From Aequoribacter sp049615385 (lineage in GTDB: Bacteria; Pseudomonadota; Gammaproteobacteria; Pseudomonadales; Halieaceae), in assembly GCF_049615385.1 (NCBI RefSeq), contig NZ_JBMZFL010000013.1: a DNA stretch of 64,000 nucleotides. One strand, written 5' to 3'. Below are positions 54,395-63,566 of the stretch, piece after piece. How positions within the stretch are numbered: the stretch's first letter is position 1; each line of letters opens with the position of its first letter. The notes below the pieces were generated by a model. That model was not told the origin of the DNA, made no database searches, and saw nothing but the letters and a program-made list of their open reading frames with translations. The translations under genes and the position numbers were made by a program.

Positions 54395-56648
54395 CGTCGG
54401 GATGTTCAGCCACAAGGTAGTCGACGTTTTGTAAACCCCTCGGTAACTTGCTGCCTCGGCGTCCTCTTTCACCACGATAGTGATCCAACTCGCTAACTTT
54501 AAGCGTCAAATGACGCTTACCGGCATGCAACACAAGCCTAGATTCCTGTGTTAAAACCGCAATGCCTTTTGCCATTTCCTCTCGAGATTTAACGCGCGCG
54601 CTGGGTATCGAGATAATTTTATTCCCTTTACCACGGGCCAGCTCGGGTAAATCGGCTAAGGGGAATACCAACAACCGCCCCTCAGTTGACACCGCTGCAA
54701 CCAGTAGGTCATCGCCATGAGGTACCTGGGCTGGAGGCAGAACCTCGGAACCGTTGGGCAAATTCAGAATGGCTTTACCGGCTTTGTTCTTTGCCATCAA
54801 ATGACCAAGCTCTGTCACAAAACCATAGCCCGCATCACTGGCCAACAGAATTTTTTGCCGCTCATCCCCCAACAACAAGGCTTTAAAACCAACACCCGGC
54901 GGTGGACTGATACGACCCGTAACCGGCTCGCCTTGTCCCCTCGCGGATGGCAAGTTGTGCGTCGGCAGGGTATAAGCTCGGCCCGTGCTATCGATTAAAA
55001 TTGCACTTTGATTGCTTCGCCCCGCTGCCGCCAAATTAAAGTTATCTCCCGCTTTGTAACTCAAGCTTGTAGGGTCAATATCATGGCCTTTAGCCGCGCG
55101 AATCCAACCTTTTTCTGACAAGACAACAGTGATTGGCTCGGTCGACATCAGTTCCTTCTCAGAGAACGCCTTCGCTTCTTCACGAGCCACTAGGGGGGAG
55201 CTGCGCTCATCACCAAATTGCTCGGCCACCGCTAGAAGTTCTTTTTTGATCAAGGTTCGCATGCGAGCTGTAGAGCCCAAGGTCAGCTCAAGCTGTTCGC
55301 GCTCTTTCTCAAGCTCGTCTTGCTCTCCTCGGATCTTCATTTCTTCAAGCTTGGCCAAATTGCGTAATTTCAGTTCGAGTACGGCTTCGGCTTGCGCATC
55401 GGACAAGCCAAAACGCTGCATTAAGACTGGTTTGGGCTTATCTTCGGTGCGGATTATATGAATGACTTCATCAATATTTAGATAGGCAATTAAATAGCCT
55501 TCGAGCAAGTGCAGGCGCTTGAGTACTTTTTCTAAACGATACTGCAAACGGCGGCGAACGGTCTCCGTCCGAAACTCGAGCCATTCACGCAGTATGGCGT
55601 CTAACGATTTCACCCCTGGGCGACCGTTATTGCCAATCAAATTCATGTTAATTCGATAGCTACGCTCTAAATCGGTGGTAGCAAACAGATGCAACATCAG
55701 GGCGTCGATATCGACTCGGTTTGACTTAGGCACAATCACCAAGCGCGTAGGATTCTCATGGTCCGACTCGTCGCGCAGGTCATTGACTAAGGGCAGTTTT
55801 TTAGCTTGCATCTGCGCCGCGATCTGCTCGAGCACCTTTGCACCAGACACCTGATACGGCAGAGCATCGACGATAATGGCACCGTCTTCTTTCTGCCAAT
55901 GCGCGCGCATTTTCAGCGATCCCCGACCACTGCGATAAAAGGCTTTGATCTCGTCTCTGGGCGTAATGATTTCCGCTTGGGTTGGAAAATCGGGCGCTTG
56001 AACATGTTCGCACAAGTCATCGACGGTCGATTTTGGATATTCCAGTAGGCGAATGGTAGCGGATACGACTTCGCGTAAATTGTGTGGCGGTATGTCAGTC
56101 GCCATGCCCACAGCAATACCCGTTATCCCATTAAGCAACACATTGGGCACTTGCGCGGGCAGTACCGAAGGTTCGTCCATAGTGCCATCAAAGTTGGGGA
56201 CCCAATCGACCGTGCCTTGGCCAAGCTCCCCTAACAGCGCATCTGCATAGGCCGTTAATCTGGATTCGGTATAGCGCATCGCAGCGAAGGACTTGGGATC
56301 ATCCGCCGAGCCCCAGTTACCCTGACCGTCTACCAGTGGGTAGCGATAGCTAAAAGGTTGCGCCATTAACACCATGGCTTCGTACGCAGCGCTATCGCCA
56401 TGCGGATGAAATTTACCGATCACATCACCAACGGTACGTGCTGACTTTTTGTATTTAGCGGACGCCTTGAGACCTAGCTCACTCATGGCATAGATGATTC
56501 GGCGCTGAACAGGTTTTAAACCGTCGCCAACATTGGGTAAGGCGCGGTCCAAAATGACGTACATCGAGTAATCAAGATAGGCTTTTTCAGCGTAATCGCG
56601 CAGCGATACCGATTCGTCTTCTTCCGGCAACATGGGCATGTCAGACAT
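54387..56648 (-). CDS. parC: DNA topoisomerase IV subunit A
   Basis: ParC cuts and rejoins DNA to decatenate chromosomes. The 753-residue protein has the catalytic Tyr126 (MRYTESRL) and the quinolone-resistance region GKFHPHGDSAAYEAMV, with Ser86 and Glu90 being the quinolone-sensitive residues by alignment with Escherichia coli Ser80 and Glu84. The C-terminal beta-pinwheel carries RGQGEPVTGRI. parE is not adjacent; a cyclic-nucleotide-binding-like gene lies upstream. Confidence 0.96.
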   Translation of the reverse strand: MSDMPMLPEEDESVSLRDYAEKAYLDYSMYVILDRALPNVGDGLKPVQRRIIYAMSELGLKASAKYKKSARTVGDVIGKFHPHGDSAAYEAMVLMAQPFSYRYPLVDGQGNWGSADDPKSFAAMRYTESRLTAYADALLGELGQGTVDWVPNFDGTMDEPSVLPAQVPNVLLNGITGIAVGMATDIPPHNLREVVSATIRLLEYPKSTVDDLCEHVQAPDFPTQAEIITPRDEIKAFYRSGRGSLKMRAHWQKEDGAIIVDALPYQVSGAKVLEQIAAQMQAKKLPLVNDLRDESDHENPTRLVIVPKSNRVDIDALMLHLFATTDLERSYRINMNLIGNNGRPGVKSLDAILREWLEFRTETVRRRLQYRLEKVLKRLHLLEGYLIAYLNIDEVIHIIRTEDKPKPVLMQRFGLSDAQAEAVLELKLRNLAKLEEMKIRGEQDELEKEREQLELTLGSTARMRTLIKKELLAVAEQFGDERSSPLVAREEAKAFSEKELMSTEPITVVLSEKGWIRAAKGHDIDPTSLSYKAGDNFNLAAAGRSNQSAILIDSTGRAYTLPTHNLPSARGQGEPVTGRISPPPGVGFKALLLGDERQKILLASDAGYGFVTELGHLMAKNKAGKAILNLPNGSEVLPPAQVPHGDDLLVAAVSTEGRLLVFPLADLPELARGKGNKIISIPSARVKSREEMAKGIAVLTQESRLVLHAGKRHLTLKVSELDHYRGERGRRGSKLPRGLQNVDYLVAEHPDAT

Positions 56649-56686
56649 GAGGGGTTTCCAATCTTATAAAACTTTCGCTGGCCAGC

Positions 56687-57502
56687 TTAGGCTTTTTTAG
56701 CCGACCCGTTTTGTAGTGACACCAATTGTTCGTTCAAATTCACAATTGAGTTGGCCATATCGACCATCAAAGAGTGAATTGTCGTCGGATTGGTTTTAAT
56801 CATTTCAGTAAACTGTGCTTCTGGCACCTTAACGACCGAGCACTGAGTCTTGGCACGCACTGTGGCCGAGCGCTCACTGTGCGTCAAGGCCGCCATCGCG
56901 CCGAAAATTTCGCCCTCAGCGATGGTGCCAACCACAATGCCGTCCACCACGACTTCGGCTGTGCCCGATGACAGGTTAAACACGAAATCGGCCTTCTCGC
57001 CTTGATTAATAATGACGTCGCCTGATTGATACACCTCAAAACCTGGCGTGACACGAGTATCTTCTTGTGCCGCCGCTGCAGTAACGCGCAACATCAAGCC
57101 CGAATAAGTCACCAGCAGGCGAGTCCAAACTTTAATACCATCGTTCTCGGAAAACACACGACGCATAAATTCAAGAGCGGGAAAGCTATGCAGAGTGGCA
57201 CCCGACTCACTGCCATAAAATACCGTGGCATCGTCTTGGGAATCGCCCGCAATATCCGGCAGTAAAATATCACCTTCTTCTAGCACGTAGATGGTTCTGC
57301 CGCGATAACGTGCTGAAATCGTGCCGCGCTCGATAAAGTAGAACTTACCCACATCAAAACCACGGAAATTGCCCGTCGCCGTCGGTTCGATTTCGACCGG
57401 GATATGGGGGATATTGACGACATCCAACAGCGCCTTGACTAAAGACTTGTACTGCTGACCAAGCGTTGTAAAATCCCGTGACAACTCTGCGTTTGCAAAC
57501 AT
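56687..57502 (-). CDS. Protein with two cyclic-nucleotide-binding-like domains
   Basis: A 271-residue cytoplasmic protein. The C-terminal half (about 155-250) is a clear CNB jelly roll with GDVIINQGEKADFVFNLSSG and GEIFGAMAALTHSERSATVRA, where the phosphate-binding cassette has E-x-F-G-x-M-A-A-L and RSATV. The first half (about 40-130, GKFYFIERGTISARYRGRTIYV) looks like a second, degenerate CNB fold. There is no DNA-binding helix-turn-helix or kinase domain. The start is ATG 57502 with AAAGG upstream; a longer frame runs into the leader. Function unknown; cAMP or cGMP sensing is possible. Confidence 0.75.
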   Translation of the reverse strand: MFANAELSRDFTTLGQQYKSLVKALLDVVNIPHIPVEIEPTATGNFRGFDVGKFYFIERGTISARYRGRTIYVLEEGDILLPDIAGDSQDDATVFYGSESGATLHSFPALEFMRRVFSENDGIKVWTRLLVTYSGLMLRVTAAAAQEDTRVTPGFEVYQSGDVIINQGEKADFVFNLSSGTAEVVVDGIVVGTIAEGEIFGAMAALTHSERSATVRAKTQCSVVKVPEAQFTEMIKTNPTTIHSLMVDMANSIVNLNEQLVSLQNGSAKKA

Positions 57503-57636
57503 AGATCTACCTTTTATTAATTCAGGAACCCAAACCACCCCTTGAGATTCGCTGCATACCCCATAGTAGCAGTAAACCAGCAAGTCTCAAACGCCGAAAC
57601 AAAGGCAAACTTTAGAAAACAAGGATTTATGCAACT

Positions 57637-58098
57637 ATGACACCCTTAACTTGGCAGTGGCTTTCGTTTGAATCATTGTCTAACCAGCAGTTGTACCAAA
57701 TGCTTGCACTTAGATCAGAGGTATTCGTCGTTGAACAAGACTGTGCCTATCAAGATCTGGACGGTAAGGACCTCAAAGCATTACATCTAATTGGAGCATT
57801 CGACGACAAAGTGCTCGCCACTGCACGCTTGCTTCCCGCAGGGGTATCGTATCCCGACGCCGCATCCATCGGCCGCATTGTGGTTCACCCTTCGTTACGA
57901 GGCCAAGACTTGGGTCGCAAGACGGTGGAACTGGCGCTAGAACAATACCAGAAACTTTGGCCAGATGAAGAGCTATTAATTGGTGCTCAAGCTCGTTTGA
58001 CGCGGTTTTACGAGGAATTAGGCTTTGTTTCCGAAGGTGAAATTTACGACGAAGACGGTATCGACCACATCATCATGCGTTGGGCAAAGTGCGCTTAG
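57637..58098 (+). CDS. elaA: ElaA-family GNAT N-acetyltransferase
   Basis: A 153-residue GNAT enzyme. The acetyl-CoA-binding motif reads GRIVVHPSLRGQDLGRKTVE (about 85-104), and the ElaA start LYQMLALRSEVFVVEQDCAYQDLDGKD (split here) and end FYEELGFVSEGEIYDEDGIDH fit the family. Substrate unknown. Transcribed alone, convergent with the sugar-phosphate operon. Confidence 0.88.
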   Translation: MTPLTWQWLSFESLSNQQLYQMLALRSEVFVVEQDCAYQDLDGKDLKALHLIGAFDDKVLATARLLPAGVSYPDAASIGRIVVHPSLRGQDLGRKTVELALEQYQKLWPDEELLIGAQARLTRFYEELGFVSEGEIYDEDGIDHIIMRWAKCA

Positions 58099-58113
58099 GA
58101 CAGGAACATTGAA

Positions 58114-58135
58114 GAGCAGGCCGTATGGCCTGCTC
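58114..58135. terminator. Stem-loop between elaA and fba
   Basis: A perfect 9-bp stem GAGCAGGCC/GGCCTGCTC with a 4-base loop sits midway between the two convergent stops. Neither side has a strong T-run, so it is a probable bidirectional but Rho-assisted terminator. Confidence 0.55.
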
Positions 58136-58145
58136 AAGACCAAGA

Positions 58146-59195
58146 CTACCAGCGCCCTGCGGTATAGGCATCGGCCGCATCGGCCAAAGACATAGGCTTG
58201 ATTTTATCGGCCCAGCCAGCGGTACCAAAAGCCTGATAGCGTGCGATGCAAATCTCTTTCATGGCCTTAATGCTGTGCGCTAAATATTTACGCGGGTCAA
58301 ACTCAGAGGGATTCTCGGCCATAAAGCGACGGATAGCACCGGTCGAGGCCAAGCGTAAATCGGTATCGATATTCACTTTGCGAACGCCATGTCGGATGCC
58401 TTCTTGAATTTGCTCAACCGGCACGCCATACGTCTCTGGAATTTTCCCACCAAACTCGTTGATGATAGCCAACCAGTCCTGAGGTACCGACGAAGAGCCA
58501 TGCATGACTAAGTGCGTATTTGGAATACGCGCATGAATTTCGCGAATACGGTCAATCGCCAAGATATCGCCAGTAGGCGGACGAGTGAACTTATACGCAC
58601 CGTGGCTGGTCCCGCAGGCAATTGCCAAGGCATCAACGCCGGTCGCCGCGACAAAATCTGCAGCTTCGTCTGGGTCCGTCAGCATTTGGTCATGCGTTAA
58701 TTTACCCGCCGCACCAATACCGTCTTCCTCACCAGCTTCGCCTGTTTCTAGTGAACCTAAACAACCTAATTCGCCCTCGACGGAAACACCGCAAGCGTGC
58801 GCCATATCGACAGTTTGACGCGTCACGCGAACATTATAGTCGTAGTCCATGGGTGTTTTGCCGTCCTCTCCCAACGACCCATCCATCATCACCGAGCTAA
58901 AACCCAGCTGAATCGAGCGCTGACACACGGCAGGTGACACACCATGATCCTGATGCATCACCACCGGAATATCCGGAAATTCCTCAATGGCTGCCGCAAT
59001 CATGTGACGCAGAAAAGGTGCACCAGCGTATTTGCGAGCGCCTGCGCTGGCCTGCATGATAACGGGTGAATTGGTCTCAGCAGCGGCCTCCATAATAGCT
59101 CGAGTCTGCTCGAGGTTGTTAACATTGAACGCCGGCACACCGTAGCCGTGCTCGGCGGCGTGATCCAACATTTGACGCATGCTTATCAGTGCCAT
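58146..59195 (-). CDS. fba: Class II fructose-bisphosphate aldolase
   Basis: Zinc-dependent aldolase interconverting fructose 1,6-bisphosphate with two triose phosphates (or sedoheptulose bisphosphate). The 349-residue protein has the zinc motif VMHQDHG, SVEGELGCLGSLETGEAGEE, and GTSHGAYKF with VMHGSSS. The sequence type is the longer proteobacterial (Calvin-subtype) form, not the enteric FbaA. Last gene of tkt-epd-pgk-fba. Confidence 0.96.
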   Translation of the reverse strand: MALISMRQMLDHAAEHGYGVPAFNVNNLEQTRAIMEAAAETNSPVIMQASAGARKYAGAPFLRHMIAAAIEEFPDIPVVMHQDHGVSPAVCQRSIQLGFSSVMMDGSLGEDGKTPMDYDYNVRVTRQTVDMAHACGVSVEGELGCLGSLETGEAGEEDGIGAAGKLTHDQMLTDPDEAADFVAATGVDALAIACGTSHGAYKFTRPPTGDILAIDRIREIHARIPNTHLVMHGSSSVPQDWLAIINEFGGKIPETYGVPVEQIQEGIRHGVRKVNIDTDLRLASTGAIRRFMAENPSEFDPRKYLAHSIKAMKEICIARYQAFGTAGWADKIKPMSLADAADAYTAGRW

Positions 59196-59204
59196 AATTT
59201 CCCC

Positions 59205-60365
59205 CTAGTTTGCACGCTGCTCTAATACAGCAACGGCTGGCAAAACTTTTCCTTCCACATATTCCAAAAACGCACCGCCACCCGTGGAGATGTATGACAC
59301 ATCAGCGGCAATTCCAAACTGATCAATGGCGGCCAAGGTATCTCCCCCGCCTGCCAGCGAGAAACCGGGACTGCGCGCAATTGCTTCAGAAATCACTTGT
59401 GTCCCTTTCGAGAAGGCTTCGAACTCAAATACGCCCACCGGACCATTCCACAAGATCGTGCCGGCGCTTTGTAATTGCTCAGCAAGCGATGCCGCTGACT
59501 GCGGGCCAATGTCCAAAATCATATCATCCTCGGCAACCTCCCCAACCAACTTCACGGTGGCAGGTGCATCGCTCGAAAATTCCTTTGCGGTCACGACATC
59601 GACGGGTAAAGGTATCGATACTTTCTCGAGTAAGGCTTTTGCGGTACCAAGCAAGTCGTCCTCACACAGAGATTTACCCACTGGATAACCCGCCGCCTTT
59701 AAGAAGGTATTGGCAATACCGCCGCCGACAATCAACTGATCGACTTTATCGGACAGGGTTTCCAACACCGTGAGTTTCGTGGATACCTTAGAACCGCCCA
59801 CAATTGCCGCCATTGGGCGAGCGGGGGCCGCAAGTGCCTGCTCTAGCGCCTTAAGCTCCGCCACCAACAAAGGTCCCGCACAGGCAATCGGCGCAGCTTT
59901 TGCCACCGCATGCGTAGAGGCCTGAGCACGGTGCGCCGTACCGAAGGCATCCATCACAAAAATATCGCATAAATCGGCATAGGCTTGGCCCAATTCATCG
60001 GAATCGGATTTTTCGCCGACGTTAAAACGGACGTTTTCCAGCAACACAACTTGCCCGGGCTCGATATCAAGCCCTGCGCGCCATTCGGCTTGTATGCCAA
60101 CATTCTGACCGAGCAAGCTCGCCATATGACGAGCTACGGGAGCCAAAGAATACTCGGAGTTGTACTCGCCCTCGGTTGGCCGACCCAGATGCGACATCAC
60201 TATAACTGCGGCGCCCGCATTCAAAGCTGCTTGAATGGTAGGAAGTGCGGCGCGAATACGCGCATCGCTTGTCACAGTGCCGTCTTTAACTGGCACATTA
60301 AGATCCTCACGAATTAGCACTCGCTTACCAGCCAAATCAAGATCTTGCATTGCCAGTACGGCCAT
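59205..60365 (-). CDS. pgk: Phosphoglycerate kinase
   Basis: Transfers phosphate between 1,3-bisphosphoglycerate and ADP. The 386-residue protein shows RVLIREDLNVPVKDG, MSHLGRPTEG, IVGGSKVSTKL and the nucleotide loop FSLAGGGDTLAAI. ATG 60365 has AAAGGAG upstream and shares one base with the epd stop (TAATG). A longer frame runs into epd. Confidence 0.97.
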   Translation of the reverse strand: MAVLAMQDLDLAGKRVLIREDLNVPVKDGTVTSDARIRAALPTIQAALNAGAAVIVMSHLGRPTEGEYNSEYSLAPVARHMASLLGQNVGIQAEWRAGLDIEPGQVVLLENVRFNVGEKSDSDELGQAYADLCDIFVMDAFGTAHRAQASTHAVAKAAPIACAGPLLVAELKALEQALAAPARPMAAIVGGSKVSTKLTVLETLSDKVDQLIVGGGIANTFLKAAGYPVGKSLCEDDLLGTAKALLEKVSIPLPVDVVTAKEFSSDAPATVKLVGEVAEDDMILDIGPQSAASLAEQLQSAGTILWNGPVGVFEFEAFSKGTQVISEAIARSPGFSLAGGGDTLAAIDQFGIAADVSYISTGGGAFLEYVEGKVLPAVAVLEQRAN

Positions 60366-61390
60366 TAACTTTCTCCTTTGCGTGAAATTTTTGCCCAGTG
60401 CTCGGCGACATCGAGCATACGATTCGCGTAACCCCATTCATTATCAAACCAAATCAGCACCTTGACTAGGCGGTCACCGCTAACGCGAGTCTGGCTTGCA
60501 TCGACGACCCCAGAGCGACTGTCGTGATTAAAGTCACACGATGCCAGAGGCTCAGTGGTAAAGCCTAACACCCCAAGATAGTCACACTCGGCCGCCTGGC
60601 GGAGCACCTCGTTGACGCTGCCAATGCTCGTCGAGCGCTGTAAATATACACTCAAATCCATTGCAGACACATTAACAGTTGGTACTCTTAGGGCTTGCGC
60701 GCTGAATCGATCAGCAAGGTGCGGCAAGATGCGTTCGATACCCTTAGCGAGGGCGGTATCCACAGGAATGATGGACTGAGAGGCGGCTCGCGTTTTGCGC
60801 AAATCGGTATGGTGATACGCGTCCAACACGGGCTGGTCGTTCATTGCCGAGTGGATCGTAGTGATGGTTCCATACTCGATACCGAAGGCTCTATCGAGCG
60901 CATCGATCACCGGTACGATAGCGTTGGTCGTACATGAACCCGTCGAGGCCACCTGATACTCGCCCTGCAGCAGCTCTTGATTAACACCATAGACGATGGT
61001 GGCATCGATATCAGCGGCGGCGGGCTGAGAAAACAAAAGTCGCTGACTGCCTGCATCAAGATGCCATTGTGCTGTCGTGCGATCACCAGCGGCGCCGGTG
61101 CATTCCAACACGAGCTCAATCTCGTGCTGAGCCCAAGGACACAGAGCCGCATCCGGCTCGTGCGACAAGGCAATCGGGCGGTTTTGAATAAGCAATGTGT
61201 CGCCATCAAGGTGGACGTCGTAAGCAAAACGTCCGTGCGTGCTGTCGTAGCGCGTCAAATGCGCAATCGTGCGCGTATCGGCTAGTTCGTTAATTGCGAC
61301 CAAATCTACATGCGGCGAGCCACCTCGTTCAAAGTAGGCTCGCAACACGCTGCGGCCAATACGGCCGTATCCATTAATGGCTAGGCGCAT
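60365..61390 (-). CDS. epd: Erythrose-4-phosphate dehydrogenase-type GAPDH-family enzyme
   Basis: A 341-residue NAD-dependent aldehyde dehydrogenase. The Rossmann start is MRLAINGYGRIGRSVLRAYF; the catalytic Cys153 is in STGSCTTNA. HSAMNDQPVLDAYH and RAASQSIIPVDT match Escherichia coli Epd better than GapA, so it probably makes 4-phosphoerythronate for pyridoxal phosphate synthesis; a GAPDH role cannot be excluded. The usual second cysteine of the motif (SCTTNC) is alanine here, which is not catalytic. It lies in the epd-pgk-fba order known from enterics. Confidence 0.88.
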   Translation of the reverse strand: MRLAINGYGRIGRSVLRAYFERGGSPHVDLVAINELADTRTIAHLTRYDSTHGRFAYDVHLDGDTLLIQNRPIALSHEPDAALCPWAQHEIELVLECTGAAGDRTTAQWHLDAGSQRLLFSQPAAADIDATIVYGVNQELLQGEYQVASTGSCTTNAIVPVIDALDRAFGIEYGTITTIHSAMNDQPVLDAYHHTDLRKTRAASQSIIPVDTALAKGIERILPHLADRFSAQALRVPTVNVSAMDLSVYLQRSTSIGSVNEVLRQAAECDYLGVLGFTTEPLASCDFNHDSRSGVVDASQTRVSGDRLVKVLIWFDNEWGYANRMLDVAEHWAKISRKGES

Positions 61391-61399
61391 GAATCAAAC

Positions 61400-63397
61400 T
61401 CAGCCGAGCAGTTCCTCGGCTGCCGCTAATACCGCACCCACGGTGATATCGAAATGCTCAAATAGAGCACCTGCAGGTGCCGACTCGCCAAAACTGTTCA
61501 TGCCGATAATACGGCCGTCTAAACCAACGTATTTGTACCAGAAGTCTTGGTGTAGGGCCTCGATTGCAACCCGAGCAAAGACGTCGCTGGGTAATACCGA
61601 CTCGCGATACTCTGCATCTTGCGCTTCAAACTGTTCGGGGCTGGGCATCGATACAACGCGCACCGCACGACCTTGCGCGGCAAATTCGGCCGCAGCTTCC
61701 TGGGCCAGAGCGACTTCAGAACCGGTCGCGATGAAGATAAGCTCGGGGGTGCCTTCGCAGTCCCGCAGGATGTACCCGCCGCGCTCAACGTTCGCCAACG
61801 TCTGCGCATCACGCGCTTGATGTGGCAAGTTCTGACGCGAGAAAACCAGAGCACTTGGGCCATCTTGGCGCACAATGGCCTGCTTCCAGGCAACCGCAGA
61901 CTCCACCGCATCGCAAGGACGCCACGTCACCATGTTGGGCGTGCCGCGTAAGGAGGCCAGTTGCTCGACAGGCTGGTGTGTCGGTCCATCTTCACCTAAA
62001 CCAATAGAGTCGTGGGTGTAGACGAAAATGCTTTGCTGACCCATCAGCGCAGCCATACGCACTGCGTTGCGTGCGTATTCCATAAAGATCAAGAAGGTAG
62101 CGCCATAAGGAATAAAGCCTCCGTGCAAGGCAATACCGTTCATCATGGCTGACATACCAAACTCGCGCACGCCGTAATACACGTAGTTCCCACCGGCCGC
62201 CTGGGCCTCTACGCCGACAGAGCCAGACCACAACGTTAGGTTTGACCCCGCGAGATCAGCCGACCCTCCCAACAATTCAGGCAGGGCTTTTGCGTAGGCC
62301 TCAATCGCATTTTGTGAGGCCTTGCGCGATGCAATCGTCGCGCTTTCAGCCTGGCATTGCGCAATGTAAGCATCAGCGGCTGCGGCAAAGTCAGCGGGTA
62401 GATCACCGGCTAAACGACGCGCTAATTCGGCACCCTCTGTTGGGTACTGTGTTTGGTAGTCCGCCAGCAAAGCTTCCCATTGCGACTGCGCTTGCTCACC
62501 GCGCGCGCGCGCATTCCAGCCTGCGTAGACCTCGTCAGGGATTACGAAAGGTGGGTGCGTCCAACCGAGTGCTTCGCGGGTGGCTGCAATTTCATCCTCG
62601 CCTAAAGGCGCACCGTGACATGACTCGGTTCCCTGCTTGTTTGGTGCACCTTTACCGATAATCGTGCGCGCACAAATTAGCGTTGGCTTACTCGTCTCGG
62701 CGCGCGCCGTCGCAATTGCCTGCTTAATCTGCTCGGGGTCATGGCCATCAACGGCCTCAATAACCTGCCAACCATAGGCTCGGAAACGCTCGGGCGTGTT
62801 ATCAGTAAACCAACCTTCAACCTCACCATCGATCGAAATACCGTTGTCATCGTAAATGGCAATTAGTTTCCCGAGACCCAAAGTACCCGCCAACGAACAC
62901 ACCTCATGCGAGATACCCTCCATGAGGCACCCGTCGCCTAAAAAGGTATAGGTGTAGTGATCAACCACATCAAATTTGGGGCGATTAAACTGAGCAGCTA
63001 GGACTTTCTCGGCCAAGGCCATGCCCACAGCATTAGCAATACCTTGACCCAAAGGACCCGTTGTGGTCTCGACACCGGGGGTGTAGCCGTATTCTGGATG
63101 GCCAGGCGTTTTGCTGTGTAACTGACGGAACTGCTGCAACTCTTCAATCGGCAAATCGTAGCCGCTCAAATGCAGCAAAGAGTAGATCAACATCGAGCCG
63201 TGACCGTTCGACAAGACAAACCGATCGCGGTTGGGCCACGAAGGATCTGCTGGATTGTGGCTTAAGAAATCATTCCACAGCACCTCCGCAATATCGGCCA
63301 TACCCATCGGGGCGCCTGGGTGGCCAGATTTCGCCTTTTGCACGGCGTCCATAGACAGCGCGCGAATGGCATTAGCGAGTTCATTACGGGAAACCAT
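61400..63397 (-). CDS. tkt: Transketolase
   Basis: Thiamine-diphosphate enzyme moving two-carbon units in the pentose phosphate pathway. The 665-residue protein shows AKSGHPGAPMGMADIAEVLW, the ThDP motif FLGDGCLMEGISHEV and its following NN-type residues (YDDNGISIDG), and the C-terminal VFVYTHDSIGLGEDGPTHQP region. The start ATG 63397 has GGAG at 8 bases; an in-frame ATG four codons earlier is possible. First gene of the operon, divergent from the ArsR-type regulator. Confidence 0.97.
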   Translation of the reverse strand: MVSRNELANAIRALSMDAVQKAKSGHPGAPMGMADIAEVLWNDFLSHNPADPSWPNRDRFVLSNGHGSMLIYSLLHLSGYDLPIEELQQFRQLHSKTPGHPEYGYTPGVETTTGPLGQGIANAVGMALAEKVLAAQFNRPKFDVVDHYTYTFLGDGCLMEGISHEVCSLAGTLGLGKLIAIYDDNGISIDGEVEGWFTDNTPERFRAYGWQVIEAVDGHDPEQIKQAIATARAETSKPTLICARTIIGKGAPNKQGTESCHGAPLGEDEIAATREALGWTHPPFVIPDEVYAGWNARARGEQAQSQWEALLADYQTQYPTEGAELARRLAGDLPADFAAAADAYIAQCQAESATIASRKASQNAIEAYAKALPELLGGSADLAGSNLTLWSGSVGVEAQAAGGNYVYYGVREFGMSAMMNGIALHGGFIPYGATFLIFMEYARNAVRMAALMGQQSIFVYTHDSIGLGEDGPTHQPVEQLASLRGTPNMVTWRPCDAVESAVAWKQAIVRQDGPSALVFSRQNLPHQARDAQTLANVERGGYILRDCEGTPELIFIATGSEVALAQEAAAEFAAQGRAVRVVSMPSPEQFEAQDAEYRESVLPSDVFARVAIEALHQDFWYKYVGLDGRIIGMNSFGESAPAGALFEHFDITVGAVLAAAEELLG

Positions 63398-63510
63398 GGT
63401 GTTCTCCAAACGATCAAATAAACGGTGGGCTCAAACTGGCGCGTATTCTCTCTTATCAGCCTTCCTAGGGCAAATAAACAGACCTTTTAACAGCTATTCA
63501 AGTGGATTAT

Positions 63511-63546
63511 GCACATCTATATCAAAATTTTTTGATATAGATGTGC
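63511..63546. promoter_or_regulatory. 36-bp near-perfect palindrome, likely operator
   Basis: Two 17-base arms, GCACATCTATATCAAAA (63511-63527) and its exact complement (63530-63546), are separated by TT. The centre contains ATATC and GATAT half-sites. It lies between the divergent starts of tkt and the ArsR-type gene and covers the regulator's -35 box. It probably binds a dimeric regulator, most likely the product encoded next to it. Confidence 0.75.
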
Positions 63547-63560
63547 AAGTGCCTTATCAT
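63532..63560 (+). promoter_or_regulatory. Likely promoter of the ArsR-type regulator
   Basis: TTGATA (63532-63537) and TATCAT (63555-63560) are spaced by 17 bases. The start site would fall at about 63567, the first base of the ATG, so the message may be leaderless. The -35 lies inside the palindrome's right arm. Confidence 0.55.
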
Positions 63561-63566
63561 GCACGC

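Noticed and set aside
59210..59773. A 187-codon plus-strand open frame opposite pgk
   Set aside because: Arg/Pro/Ser-rich composition without recognisable domains; pgk is complete on the other strand.
63397..63566. A SAM or SAH riboswitch in the tkt leader
   Set aside because: The prominent element is a symmetric DNA palindrome without the conserved core sequences of SAM or SAH riboswitches, and it lies far upstream of tkt. An operator fits better.
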